A stretch of 64,000 nucleotides of DNA from assembly GCF_000325665.1 (NCBI RefSeq), contig NC_019908.1:248001-312000 (forward strand), given 5' to 3'. The notes beneath the pieces were generated by a model that made no database searches, was not told the origin of the DNA, and was given only the letters and a program-made list of their open reading frames with translations. Source of the stretch: Brachyspira pilosicoli P43/6/78 (GTDB taxonomy: Bacteria; Spirochaetota; Brachyspiria; Brachyspirales; Brachyspiraceae). The translations under genes and the position numbers were made by a program. The stretch's first letter is position 1. The number at the start of each line of letters is the position of its first letter. Below are positions 28,053 through 37,912 of the stretch, in pieces.

Positions 28053-28982
28053 ATGAATAGAAAAATAACAATAGCAAACGTTGAGATTCCTTCAAGATTT
28101 TTTTTAGCACCTATGGCAGGTTATACTGATTATGTATTTAGAAGACTTTCCAGAAGGTTTGGTGCGGGGCTTCTTGTAACAGAATTAGTGAGTGCTGCTG
28201 CTTTGGCTAGAATGATAAAAAAGACTTATAGATATATGGAGCATAAGGAAGATGAATATCCTATATCTTTGCAAATATTTGGAAATAAAGAAGATGATTT
28301 TAAGAAGGCAATAGAGCTTACAGATTTATCTGGTTTTTCATTTATAGATATTAATATGGGCTGCCCTACAAAAAAGGTGGTGAGAAACAATGGAGGAGCT
28401 GGACTTTTATCGGATACAGACAAAATGGTTTCTATACTAAATACTGTAAAAAGCGTTTCTCCTTTGCCTGTTAGTGTTAAGATAAGATTAGGCTTTCAGA
28501 GAGGCGAGGGCGGTGAGATAGAAAGGGCTTTAGCTTTAAAAGAGAATGGAGCAGTATTTCTTACTCTTCACGGCAGATATGCAAGCGACTTATATAGAGG
28601 AGTTGCAGATTGGGAAGCTATTGCTAAGGTAAAAGAGGCTTTAGGAGATGATTATATATTAATTGGAAATGGGGACATAAAAACAAAGGAAGATGCTAAA
28701 AGAGCTTTTGAAATATCAAAGGTTGACGGCATTATGGTTGGAAGGGCTGCTATTGGTAATCCTTGGGTGTTTAGAGAGTTAAATACTATATTTGATGATA
28801 ATGCTGAGTATAATGATGATGATACTAGAAATTTAAAATCTGTTTTAATAGAGCATATAAACGGCTGCTGTGAACTTTATGGCGAAGTAAGCGGTATACA
28901 TTTTATGCGTAAATTTATTATGAAATATCTTACTGGTTTTAGAATGGATAAAAAAATTGAGTTTATGAAATGCGAAAAATAA
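28053..28982 (+). CDS. tRNA-dihydrouridine synthase (C-terminus frameshifted)
   Basis: Reduces uridines in tRNA using FMN and NADPH; DusB-like. It has 309 residues as read. Seen: FFLAPMAGYTDYVFRRL at the FMN-binding start, INMGCPTKKVVRNNGGAGLL with the catalytic cysteine, SVKIRLGF, and GNGDI with GIMVGRAAIGNPW. The end is odd. The frame stops at KCEK, but removing the G at 28974 gives KCKNKNDLFKLIDEVVKD, a typical Dus C-terminal helix, ending at 29025 and overlapping the stop of the opposing MFS gene by four bases. The core enzyme is intact, so activity may survive. Confidence 0.9.
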   Translation: MNRKITIANVEIPSRFFLAPMAGYTDYVFRRLSRRFGAGLLVTELVSAAALARMIKKTYRYMEHKEDEYPISLQIFGNKEDDFKKAIELTDLSGFSFIDINMGCPTKKVVRNNGGAGLLSDTDKMVSILNTVKSVSPLPVSVKIRLGFQRGEGGEIERALALKENGAVFLTLHGRYASDLYRGVADWEAIAKVKEALGDDYILIGNGDIKTKEDAKRAFEISKVDGIMVGRAAIGNPWVFRELNTIFDDNAEYNDDDTRNLKSVLIEHINGCCELYGEVSGIHFMRKFIMKYLTGFRMDKKIEFMKCEK

Positions 28983-29021
28983 AAATGATTTGTTTAAGTT
29001 AATAGATGAAGTTGTAAAAGA

Positions 29022-30260
29022 TTAATTTTCTTTTCTTCTAAAAAATATTAAAGTTATAAACATAATTATAGGAAATATTACAGCAAAAAATATACCTGCC
29101 TTTAAACCTATTTGCATTATATCATTGTTTGAAATGATGTTATTAAATATATTGATTATTTTTTTATTATTAGAGACAAGTCCTACAATTCCAGGCCCAA
29201 TAGCACAGCCAATATCTCCAGCCAAAGCAAGCAAAGCAAACATAGCAGTGCCGCCTTTACTATAAGTTTTTGATGCCAAGCTAAATACAGAAGGCCACAT
29301 TATAGCAACAGAAAGACCAACTAAAGCAGAGCCTATTAATGATATTAAAGCATAAGGGCTAAAGACTATTATAATATAGCCAATAAAACAAAATATTGAA
29401 GATATAGTAAGAGCCTTTTTTATATCTATCTTTTCAGATTTAAATCCGTAAATAAGCCTAACTATTCCCATACAAAAAGCAAACATGCTTGTACCAAATA
29501 TATCCCCAAAACTTTTATTTACATTAAGACCAAGTTCAGCAAATAATGATACCCACTGTGCAATAGTTTGTTCACTAGAGCCCGCACATATCATAAGCAA
29601 AACAAAAACTAACACTATTTTTACAGATAATAATTTTCTTATAGAGACTGTATTATCAGCATTTTTATTTTCTTCATGAGTAACTAATACATTTATAGGT
29701 ACATTGGCAAACAAAAATATATTTACTAAAGGCACTATTGCCCAGATGATAGATAAGTATTTCCAATTTTCTATGCCAAATAAATTAAAATATATTGTAG
29801 AAAATATTACAACTGACATAGAACCCCAACAGTAAAAAGAATGAAGTATATTCATAGCTTTAGTTTTTTGGTTTTCTGGAAGTGCTTCAACTATTGGACT
29901 TATTAAAACCTCTATTAATCCTCCTCCTATAGCATTGATAAAAAAACATATTAATATAGCAATATATGGATTAATAAAAAATGGAAGTATACCAAGCAGT
30001 ATTAAACCTAAAGCAGAAAATATATGTGCTAAAATTATTGGTATTCTATAGCCTATTTTATCTATAAACTTAATGGCTAAAAAATCAATTATCATTTGCA
30101 TTGCAAAATTAAAAGAAGATAATAAACCTATTTGTGTGAGTGATATATTAAAATCTTTTTGAAATACTATAAAAATAAGAGGAGGAAAAATATTTATTAT
30201 AGCTTGAGTTATATATCCATTATAACTTGCATATAATGTGTGGGTGTAATTTAATTTCAT
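29022..30260 (-). CDS. MFS transporter
   Basis: A 412-residue permease with about 12 helices. The MFS-like motif after helix 2 reads IKFIDKIGYRIPI. FINAIGGGLIEVLISPIVEALP and the SALVGLSVAIMWPSVFSLAS stretch resemble the FucP/sugar-permease-like group of MFS proteins. The charged loop HEENKNADN separates the halves. The substrate is unknown. It shares no close sequence stretch with the other MFS gene at 16.5 kb. It converges on the dihydrouridine synthase gene. Confidence 0.85.
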   Translation of the reverse strand: MKLNYTHTLYASYNGYITQAIINIFPPLIFIVFQKDFNISLTQIGLLSSFNFAMQMIIDFLAIKFIDKIGYRIPIILAHIFSALGLILLGILPFFINPYIAILICFFINAIGGGLIEVLISPIVEALPENQKTKAMNILHSFYCWGSMSVVIFSTIYFNLFGIENWKYLSIIWAIVPLVNIFLFANVPINVLVTHEENKNADNTVSIRKLLSVKIVLVFVLLMICAGSSEQTIAQWVSLFAELGLNVNKSFGDIFGTSMFAFCMGIVRLIYGFKSEKIDIKKALTISSIFCFIGYIIIVFSPYALISLIGSALVGLSVAIMWPSVFSLASKTYSKGGTAMFALLALAGDIGCAIGPGIVGLVSNNKKIINIFNNIISNNDIMQIGLKAGIFFAVIFPIIMFITLIFFRRKEN

Positions 30261-30374
30261 TATTAAACCTATATGAATATTGCATGCTATTATACTATTT
30301 ACAATATAAAATTCAATTAAGTTATATATTATTTTTGTATTGACTATTTTTTGTTTTTATTTATAGTAATTATT

Positions 30375-32387
30375 ATGAATAAAATAATAAATTCAAATCT
30401 TCTGTCAAAATATTTTTATATAAAGCAAAAAGAAATATTTATATCATTTTTAAAAAGGGTAGCAGACTTTACCCCAAGTGTTTTGGTAGGGCTTTTTATT
30501 CTTGTTATAACAGCAAAACTTTATGGAAGAGAAAACTCTACTATTGGTGTTGTTAGTATATTTATATGCGGATTAATGCGTCAAAGTTTTACAGCATCAA
30601 ATTATCCTCTTGTAGCTTTTAGAATACTTTTACTTGGGTTTCTAGCTACCATTGCTGAACAAAATATTTTTTTAATAATAATACTTAATTTTGTAGTGCC
30701 TTTTTTGATAGTGTTTTTATTATCTGATGATTTTGTGCCTAGGGGATACTTTATATATGGTTTTGCTTATGTGATATTTCAAGCTTATAATATTCCGATA
30801 GAAAATATATCTCTTAGAATGGAATCTATTGGTTTTGCTTTGATAATTATATTTATATTTTTATCATTAAACAAAATAATCACTAAAAATAATAATAATG
30901 CTTTGGCTTCAAAATGTATTGGAATTATAAACAAAAAATTATTATTACTATGCAGCAAAAAATGTGATTTAAAAAAGATAGATGATTTGTTTTCTAGTAT
31001 AAAACTATATACATCTTCTATATATACAGATTCATTAAAAAGAAACTCTATTATGAGCAATAAGAATATTAATGATTTTGAGTTTGTATTATTTTTGGAA
31101 GAGATTAATCAGTTAATAGAAAAAGAGTATAAAAATATTAATAATTTAATAGATAGTGATTTTGATTATTTTTCTAATTTATATAAGCTTTTAGAGAATA
31201 TTAGAGAGTTTTTAAAAAATGATATTACTAAAAAAGAAGAAGAGTTTAATTCTATAACAAAACAAATAAAAACTTTTAATGATAATTATACTCTTAGCGA
31301 TGAGAATAAAAATTATGAATGGCTTTATGTATTAAGAAAGCTTGATAATATACTGCATAATATGTTTGAGAATAGGGCTGATGATTTAGAGATAGAAAAG
31401 GAGTTTTATTTAAAATTTAGAATAATAAAAAAAGAGTTTAATATTAATAAATGTCATTTTAGATTTGCTTTAAAGATGGGCATTATAATGTGTATAACTT
31501 TTACAATTAGATATTTTTTGCCTGAGAAAATAGCTATACGTGGATATTGGCTTCCTATACTTTCTTATATAATGATGTATCCTTTTTATGAAGATGTTAA
31601 GGCTAATTTAAAAATTAATCTTATAGGAAATATTATAGGAGTTTTAATATTTGGTGCTGTATTTAGATATATGCCTTATTATATGATTATACCTTTTATA
31701 GGGTTATGCTTTGTATTATCTTTAGCTTCTATTAATACTTTATTTAAAAAAATATACGGAACAATGTCTGCATTAATATCTTCTTTTCCATATATGACGA
31801 AATTGCTTTCTACTTCATCGAGAGTAGGATTTATTATGATTGCTTTGTTTATAGTATGGTTGTTTGACAATTTTATAATGAAAACTGAAAGCCATAAGGG
31901 TATGGTTGATAAAATTAGCGAGCTTATAGAAATAGATACTATGATAATTAATCAAATGAAAAGAGTTATTAATAGTGAAGATACTTCAAGCTATTTGTAT
32001 GAAATATTATTAAAAGCTTATATGATAAAAAACAATATTATAATACATGAAAAAAATCAAACTAAATATAAAGGCACTCCAATTACAGATTCACTTATAG
32101 AGGCAAATAGAAAGTTTATAGTAGAAGCTGAGCAATTAATATATTTGTTAAAGAAATACAACAGAAAAGAAGATAAAAATAATATGCTTATGTTTATTGA
32201 AAATATATCATTTATTTTAGAGAATATAGCAAAACTATTTAAAAATGAAATTGATGATTTTAACAGCAAAGATTTAAAAGAACCAATAAAAACTGATTCT
32301 TATATATTTTATAGACTTCAAAATTGTTTTGATTCTATTAACTCTGTAAATGCATCTATAAAAGATAATATGAATAATATATTTTAA
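30375..32387 (+). CDS. FUSC/aromatic-acid-exporter-like membrane protein
   Basis: A 670-residue membrane protein with two hydrophobic blocks: about six helices at 25-160 and about six at 365-510, separated and followed by long helical, charged cytoplasmic regions. This repeated layout, and the second block with GYWLPILSYIMMYPFYEDV, match the YccS/FUSC type of exporters. The substrate is unknown. ATG at 30375 was preferred to the TTG at 30351, which would only add a short hydrophobic stub. A possible promoter (TTGACT, 16 bases, TATAGT) ends almost at the ATG, so the leader would be extremely short. Confidence 0.75.
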   Translation: MNKIINSNLLSKYFYIKQKEIFISFLKRVADFTPSVLVGLFILVITAKLYGRENSTIGVVSIFICGLMRQSFTASNYPLVAFRILLLGFLATIAEQNIFLIIILNFVVPFLIVFLLSDDFVPRGYFIYGFAYVIFQAYNIPIENISLRMESIGFALIIIFIFLSLNKIITKNNNNALASKCIGIINKKLLLLCSKKCDLKKIDDLFSSIKLYTSSIYTDSLKRNSIMSNKNINDFEFVLFLEEINQLIEKEYKNINNLIDSDFDYFSNLYKLLENIREFLKNDITKKEEEFNSITKQIKTFNDNYTLSDENKNYEWLYVLRKLDNILHNMFENRADDLEIEKEFYLKFRIIKKEFNINKCHFRFALKMGIIMCITFTIRYFLPEKIAIRGYWLPILSYIMMYPFYEDVKANLKINLIGNIIGVLIFGAVFRYMPYYMIIPFIGLCFVLSLASINTLFKKIYGTMSALISSFPYMTKLLSTSSRVGFIMIALFIVWLFDNFIMKTESHKGMVDKISELIEIDTMIINQMKRVINSEDTSSYLYEILLKAYMIKNNIIIHEKNQTKYKGTPITDSLIEANRKFIVEAEQLIYLLKKYNRKEDKNNMLMFIENISFILENIAKLFKNEIDDFNSKDLKEPIKTDSYIFYRLQNCFDSINSVNASIKDNMNNIF

Positions 32388-33541
32388 ATATACTGATAAT
32401 CTTCTGTAAAATTAAATGTTGTTGAAACTATTATGTCTTTAGTTTTAATATTGTTTTGCATAGCTTCGTATATAATGTTGTATGAATTGCTTATATGTAT
32501 TAAATTATTAAATGTTTCTTCTTTAAATATTTTATTAGAAAAACCGTCTATTAATGCATCTTCTATATATTTGTAGCTTGTAAATTGGCTTTTTAATATT
32601 GTATAATTGTTAGAGCCTATATTAACTTTTACTCTCTCATCAAACCTAATATCTTTAAAAGCATTTTCTGTGCATATTTCTGGCACAAAGTTAATAATCT
32701 CTTCTCTTATGTTTTTATCTGTTATTATATTTTTTATATTGTTTATAAACATTTCATAATTTTTATGACTCTTTTCAAATTCCAATACATATTCTATTAC
32801 AAAATATTCAATTTCTTCTCTCGTGTATGGATATTTTTTATAACTATAATCATATTGAAGAATAAAAAAGAATTGCTTTATAGAGAAAAACTCTTCTTTG
32901 TTGTCCCATTTATCAATATATTCAATTATAGCATTTTCAATACTTTCGCTATGATTATTATTTATATAGCATTCTGTAACAATTTCACCATCAGGCATTT
33001 TAGCACCATACACTTTAATAATATTTACTCTAGTGTTTGCAAGCATAAAAGGAATTTCTCTGCTTATAGCATACCACAAAAAAGAAGAATAATTATTACT
33101 ATCATCATTTTTTATATATTCATTATAAAATTTTTCTTTTTCAATACTGCTTCCAAGACCTATTATAGGGCTTTCACATACACTAAATCTTTTCTTATTT
33201 CCAAGTATATAAGTATCTATCTCATGATGAGAAACACCATTCAAAAAATCAATCATTCCATTAAAAGCACAGTAAACAAAATCATCAGCGACCAATTCTA
33301 TAGCCTTATATTTATCATTAGCTATAACAGAACAGTATTCATAAAAATCTTCTCCTATTATTGGAGCTTTTATGTAAAAATAAACCGAACATAATACGCT
33401 GCTTTTCTCTTCAAGCTCTACAATTTTAGGCTCTATTGTTACATCATAAGTTAAAAGCCTTATAGTTTCATTTTCTATTTTATTTTTATCTTGTATGTTT
33501 TTATGAAGTCTATTTAAAAGTAGTTGTTTGTATATATTCAT
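32384..33541 (-). CDS. Protein of unknown function
   Basis: A 385-residue soluble protein, acidic and rich in Asn, Ile and Tyr. I do not recognise a family with confidence; the layout (a beta-rich N-terminal half with GIDFLN-like and SPIIGLGSSIE stretches, a helical C-terminal half) recalls uncharacterised DUF6348-type proteins, but this is weak. No signal peptide or membrane segment. Its stop overlaps the stop of the FUSC-like gene on the other strand. It lies 16 bases downstream of the phosphoesterase gene and is probably co-transcribed with it and ugd. Confidence 0.6.
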   Translation of the reverse strand: MNIYKQLLLNRLHKNIQDKNKIENETIRLLTYDVTIEPKIVELEEKSSVLCSVYFYIKAPIIGEDFYEYCSVIANDKYKAIELVADDFVYCAFNGMIDFLNGVSHHEIDTYILGNKKRFSVCESPIIGLGSSIEKEKFYNEYIKNDDSNNYSSFLWYAISREIPFMLANTRVNIIKVYGAKMPDGEIVTECYINNNHSESIENAIIEYIDKWDNKEEFFSIKQFFFILQYDYSYKKYPYTREEIEYFVIEYVLEFEKSHKNYEMFINNIKNIITDKNIREEIINFVPEICTENAFKDIRFDERVKVNIGSNNYTILKSQFTSYKYIEDALIDGFSNKIFKEETFNNLIHISNSYNIIYEAMQNNIKTKDIIVSTTFNFTEDYQYI

Positions 33542-33557
33542 AATTATATAATAACAT

Positions 33558-34058
33558 TTAATTTATATTATTCAATATTTGTTTTATGGATACTGGTGTA
33601 AAGTTATGAATATCTGAAGCTACGTTAAATGCTCTGGTATTGTATTTTTTGTCTTGATGCCAATGACCATGAATTAAAATTGAGTTTTGATGATAGCCTT
33701 CCCATTCTAGTATAGGGTAGTGGAACAATATTATTTTTTTATTTTCAAAATTAAGTACATGATAATCTTTAACAAAATTAAAAAGAGAATAATCGAATTT
33801 TTTATTTTCTAAAAATTTATCATTACTGCCTTTTATTAGATATTTGTTTCCATTTAAGTTTTTTAGAAGCTCTGTAGTTTTTATATATCCTTTTTCATTA
33901 GAGAAATCGCCAATTATATATATGTCATCATTATTATTTACAACAGAGTTCCAATTATCAAATATAGTTTTATGCATGTCAGCATATTCATTAAATAATA
34001 GCTTTCTTTTAGCATGCATACTGCCGAAAAAATGAGTATCTGAAGTAAAATATATCAT
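33558..34058 (-). CDS. Calcineurin-like metallophosphoesterase
   Basis: A 166-residue two-metal phosphoesterase. The motifs are SDTHFFG (DxH), IIGDFSN (GD), KGSND (a GNHD variant with Ser for His-adjacent Asn position), FHYP and HGHWHQD (GHxH). The small size and motif order fit the family of stand-alone phosphoesterases often found in phage and bacterial genomes. The substrate is unknown. It begins six bases after the ugd stop on the same strand. Confidence 0.85.
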   Translation of the reverse strand: MIYFTSDTHFFGSMHAKRKLLFNEYADMHKTIFDNWNSVVNNNDDIYIIGDFSNEKGYIKTTELLKNLNGNKYLIKGSNDKFLENKKFDYSLFNFVKDYHVLNFENKKIILFHYPILEWEGYHQNSILIHGHWHQDKKYNTRAFNVASDIHNFTPVSIKQILNNIN

Positions 34059-34064
34059 TATTCT

Positions 34065-35366
34065 TTAAGCATTTCCTAAAGATATATATTTTATTCCTCT
34101 TTCAGTCATTCTTTGTTTATCGTATTGATTTCTGCCGTCAAATATAACAGGTTCTTTTAATAATTCTTTTATTTTATCAAAACTAGGTCTTCTAAACTCA
34201 TTCCACTCTGTAACAAGTATTAAAGCATCAGCATTCTCTAAAGCATCATAAGAGTTTTCAGCATAATATATCTTATCTCCAAATATAGCCTTAGCACTAT
34301 CAAAAGCTTTGGGGTCATAAGCTCTTATTTTAGCACCCCTTTCAAGAAGCATATTAATGATTGTGATAGCAGGAGCTTCTCTCATATCATTAGTTCTAGG
34401 TTTGAATGCTAATCCCCATAAAGCAAAAGTTTTTCCATTAATGTCGTTGTTATAATGTTTTAATATCTTTTCAACAAAAATTTTTCTTTGATTAATATTT
34501 ACTTGATGAGTAGCCTTAAGTAAATCAGAATTAATTCCATAGTCTGAAGCAGTTTTTATTAAAGCCTGCACATCTTTAGGGAAACAGCTTCCGCCATATC
34601 CAAGCCCATGAAATAAAAATTGATTTCCTATTCTTCTGTCGCTAGACATACCGATTCTAACTAAATCAGCATTAGCACCTACTTTTTCACATATATTAGC
34701 AATTTCATTAGCAAAAGAAATCTTTGTAGCAAGAAAAGCATTAGCGGCATATTTAGTCATCTCAGCAGAACGCACGTCCATAATAATAATAGGATTGCCA
34801 GTCCTTGTAAATGGATTATAAATATCTCTCATAATATCTATTGCTTTTTCAGAATTAGAACCAATAACAACTCTGTCAGGCTTTAGAAAATCATCAACAG
34901 CAGCACCTTGTTTTAAAAACTCAGGATTAGAAACCACATCAAACTCACCATTATAATGTTTTTTAATAGCATCTTCTACTAATTTATGAGTTCCTACAGG
35001 CACAGTAGATTTATCAACAATTACCTTATATCCATTCATAGCCTTGCCTATATCATTAGCCACAGAAAGTACAAAGCTTAAATCACAGCTTCCATCATCT
35101 CCAGAAGGAGTGCCTACCGCTATAAAACAAGCAATAGATTTTTTTACAGCATAGTCTAAATCATCTGTAAACTCTAATCTGCCTTCAGATACATTTGATA
35201 CTATAAGCTCTTCTAGTCCAGGCTCATATAATGGAGTAATTCCATTTTTTAATTTTTTTAATTTTTCTTTATCATTATCCACACATGTAACATAATTACC
35301 CATTTCAGCTAAACAAGCACCTGTTATAAGTCCGACATAACCTGTACCTATTATACATAATTCCAT
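34065..35366 (-). CDS. ugd: UDP-glucose 6-dehydrogenase
   Basis: Oxidises UDP-glucose to UDP-glucuronate with two NAD, supplying a sugar for surface polysaccharide. It has 433 residues. Seen: the NAD-binding IIGTGYVGLITGACLAEMG at the N-terminus, SNPEFLKQGAAVDDFLKPDR, the catalytic-cysteine motif GYGGSCFPKDVQAL, and the C-terminal ALWGLAFKPRTNDMREAP. No polysaccharide cluster surrounds it. The downstream phosphoesterase and the unknown gene follow closely. Confidence 0.95.
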   Translation of the reverse strand: MELCIIGTGYVGLITGACLAEMGNYVTCVDNDKEKLKKLKNGITPLYEPGLEELIVSNVSEGRLEFTDDLDYAVKKSIACFIAVGTPSGDDGSCDLSFVLSVANDIGKAMNGYKVIVDKSTVPVGTHKLVEDAIKKHYNGEFDVVSNPEFLKQGAAVDDFLKPDRVVIGSNSEKAIDIMRDIYNPFTRTGNPIIIMDVRSAEMTKYAANAFLATKISFANEIANICEKVGANADLVRIGMSSDRRIGNQFLFHGLGYGGSCFPKDVQALIKTASDYGINSDLLKATHQVNINQRKIFVEKILKHYNNDINGKTFALWGLAFKPRTNDMREAPAITIINMLLERGAKIRAYDPKAFDSAKAIFGDKIYYAENSYDALENADALILVTEWNEFRRPSFDKIKELLKEPVIFDGRNQYDKQRMTERGIKYISLGNA

Positions 35367-35515
35367 AATTGTGCCTCTCTTTATGATATAGACTTTTAAT
35401 TTATTTTATCATATAATAAAGAAGTATATTGTCAAGTAAAATTTATAGATATAATTAATATTATCCGATAATAAATAATGGGTAATAATATTTTTTTAGA
35501 ATATGAGGATTTTAA

Positions 35516-37877
35516 ATGGATGATTATATAAAAAGTTTGCTTAAAGATTTCTTTGAAGAAGCTTTTGAAATGTTGGATAGATTAGAAGAGAATATTCTTA
35601 TTCTTGATAAAGATAGAGATAATGTTGATGCTGTGCAGGAAATATTTAGAGCAGTGCATACTTTAAAAGGAAGTGCTGGGGCAGTGGAGCTTTTTGATAC
35701 GCAGAAATATGCCCATAGATTTGAAGATTTACTCGATTTAATAAGAGATAATAAAATTAATGTTGATGATGCTACTATAGATATTTTATTAAAAGGAATA
35801 GATATTTTAAAAGAGCTTATTAACTGTGCTAGTAATGAGTCAGTATGCTCTATAAATATAGAAAGCGAAATAAAAAAACTAGATGATTTTAAAAATTCAA
35901 AATTAGGCTCAGAAACACAGACTAGTCTAGAAGAGTTAGATACTAGTAAGGTAGCAGATAATAAAACAACAGATGATAAAATTTCAAATATATATGATAA
36001 TTTGAATTTAGATAATAGTATTATAAGTGCTATAAGAGAACATAAAGATGACGGCTTAAAAATAAAATTAGTACATGTTAAATTTAATGCTGAAAGCCCA
36101 ATGAGAACAGTTGGAGGGGTTCAGGTATTCGTTGCTCTTAAAGATAAAGGGGATATTGTTACAAGTGTGCCTCCATTACAAAATTTGGAGGGAGATGAGT
36201 TTTATCAAGATGTAATATATTTATTAGCCACTCCTGAAGAAGATGATGATATAATTAATGATATAACTTTCCCAGAAACAACAGAGGAAATAAAAATAGA
36301 AGAGTTTATATTAGAAGATTATGAGAAAATAGCTGCTAGTAAAAAATCAAAAGAAGCTTCTTCATCAGCAAAAGATGGAAAAAATGTTAATAATAAAGAT
36401 AAAAAAGTTGATAGACAAAGTTCTTATTTGAGAGTAGAAAGCGATAGAATAGATGCCATGATGAATCAGGTTGGAGAGCTTGTTACAAATAAAAGTTCTT
36501 ATGTTCAATATGATGATGATTTGTCTTCTTATGGTAAGTTAATTTCAAATTCAATAAATGATATAAAAAAATATTATAGAGATACTATAGTGCAAATTCT
36601 TAGAAAGTTTGAAGATTATGCACAAAAAAAAGAAATTAAAGACTTGAGAGCTAACTATATTAATAGTTTTAATAGTAAGTTAAACGAAATATCAAAAATA
36701 GAAGATGATTTCAAATATACTTTAGATAGATATAGAAGTTCTTATCAGCTTCTTACAAGAGTAACAAATGAATTGCAAGAAACTGTAATGAAAATAAGAA
36801 TGGTTCCTATAGCACAAACGTTCAATAGATTTCCTCGTTTAATAAGAGATTTATCTAGAGATTTAGGTAAAGAAATCAAGTTAGAAATGTATGGAGAAGA
36901 TACTGAGCTTGATAAATCTGTAATAGAGACTTTGGTTGATCCATTGGTGCATATTATAAGAAATGCTGTAGACCATGGTATAGAAATGCCTGAAGAGAGG
37001 GTAAATGCAGGAAAGCCTAGAGTAGGCAGTGTAATTTTGCAGGCATCTCATGAAGGTAACCTCATTATTATTAAAATATCAGATGACGGTAAAGGAATGC
37101 AGCCTCATAAGATATTTGAAAGTGCTGTTAAAAAAGGACTTGTATCTGCTGATGCTAAATTAACAGAACAGCAAATGCTTGAATATATATTTGCTCCTGG
37201 TTTTTCTACCGCTTCCAAAATTACAAATGTTTCTGGAAGAGGGGTAGGAATGGATGTTAGTTAAAAAAAGTTTAGAGAAAATTAATGGTACTGTAGGTAT
37301 TGATACAGAATATGGTAAGGGTTCTACTTTCTCTTTAAGAATACCTTTAACTGTAGCTATTATTCAGGCTTTGATAGTGGATGCAGAAAAAGAATATTAT
37401 GCCGTTCCTATTAATAGTATATTAGAAACTATAAAAATAGAGCCTAGTGAAATACATGAATTGGAAGGCACTGAAGTTATTAAAGTAAGAGATGAGGTAG
37501 TTAATATACTTAGCATAAAAGAATTATTTAGACTTCCTTCAAGATATACTGATATTAAATCATATTATGCTGTTATTATATCTTCTGAAGATAAAAAAGT
37601 AGCTTTGCTTGTTAATAACTTAATAGGTGAGCAAGATATTGTTATAAAGACTCTTAAAGATACTGTAACAAAATCTGAAGGTATAGCAGGGGCTACTATC
37701 TTGGGTGATGGTACAGTTAGTTTTATACTTGATATTCAAACCATAGTAGGATTAGGTACTAAGAGAATTATAGAGAGAGGAAAAGTAAATACTGCAAATA
37801 CATCTAAAAATGAACTTAGAAGTTTCATTAATAAATTGAAAAATAATGAAATACCAGAAGCTAATGGAATTGAATAA
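35516..37877 (+). pseudogene. cheA: Chemotaxis histidine kinase CheA, interrupted by a +1 frameshift
   Basis: A sensor kinase that phosphorylates CheY and CheB. Domains in order: HPt with HTLKGSAG (His48), a P2-like segment (about 170-265), a lysine-rich linker, a dimerisation domain with a long helical insertion, and HATPase with HIIRNAVDHG, SDDGKGM and FAPGFSTAS. The first frame ends at 37264, just after GRGVGMDV in the last ATP-site motif. The CheW-like regulatory domain continues in a second frame (37254-37877; VKKSLEKINGTVGI onward). Removing one T at 37257-37258 restores GMDVVKKSLEK and a protein of 786 residues. As read, the kinase would lack its receptor-coupling domain. A single base in a TT pair is also a plausible assembly error. 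Confidence 0.88.
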
Positions 37878-37912
37878 TTAGAAATTGAATAATTAATTAA
37901 ATAATTTTTTAA

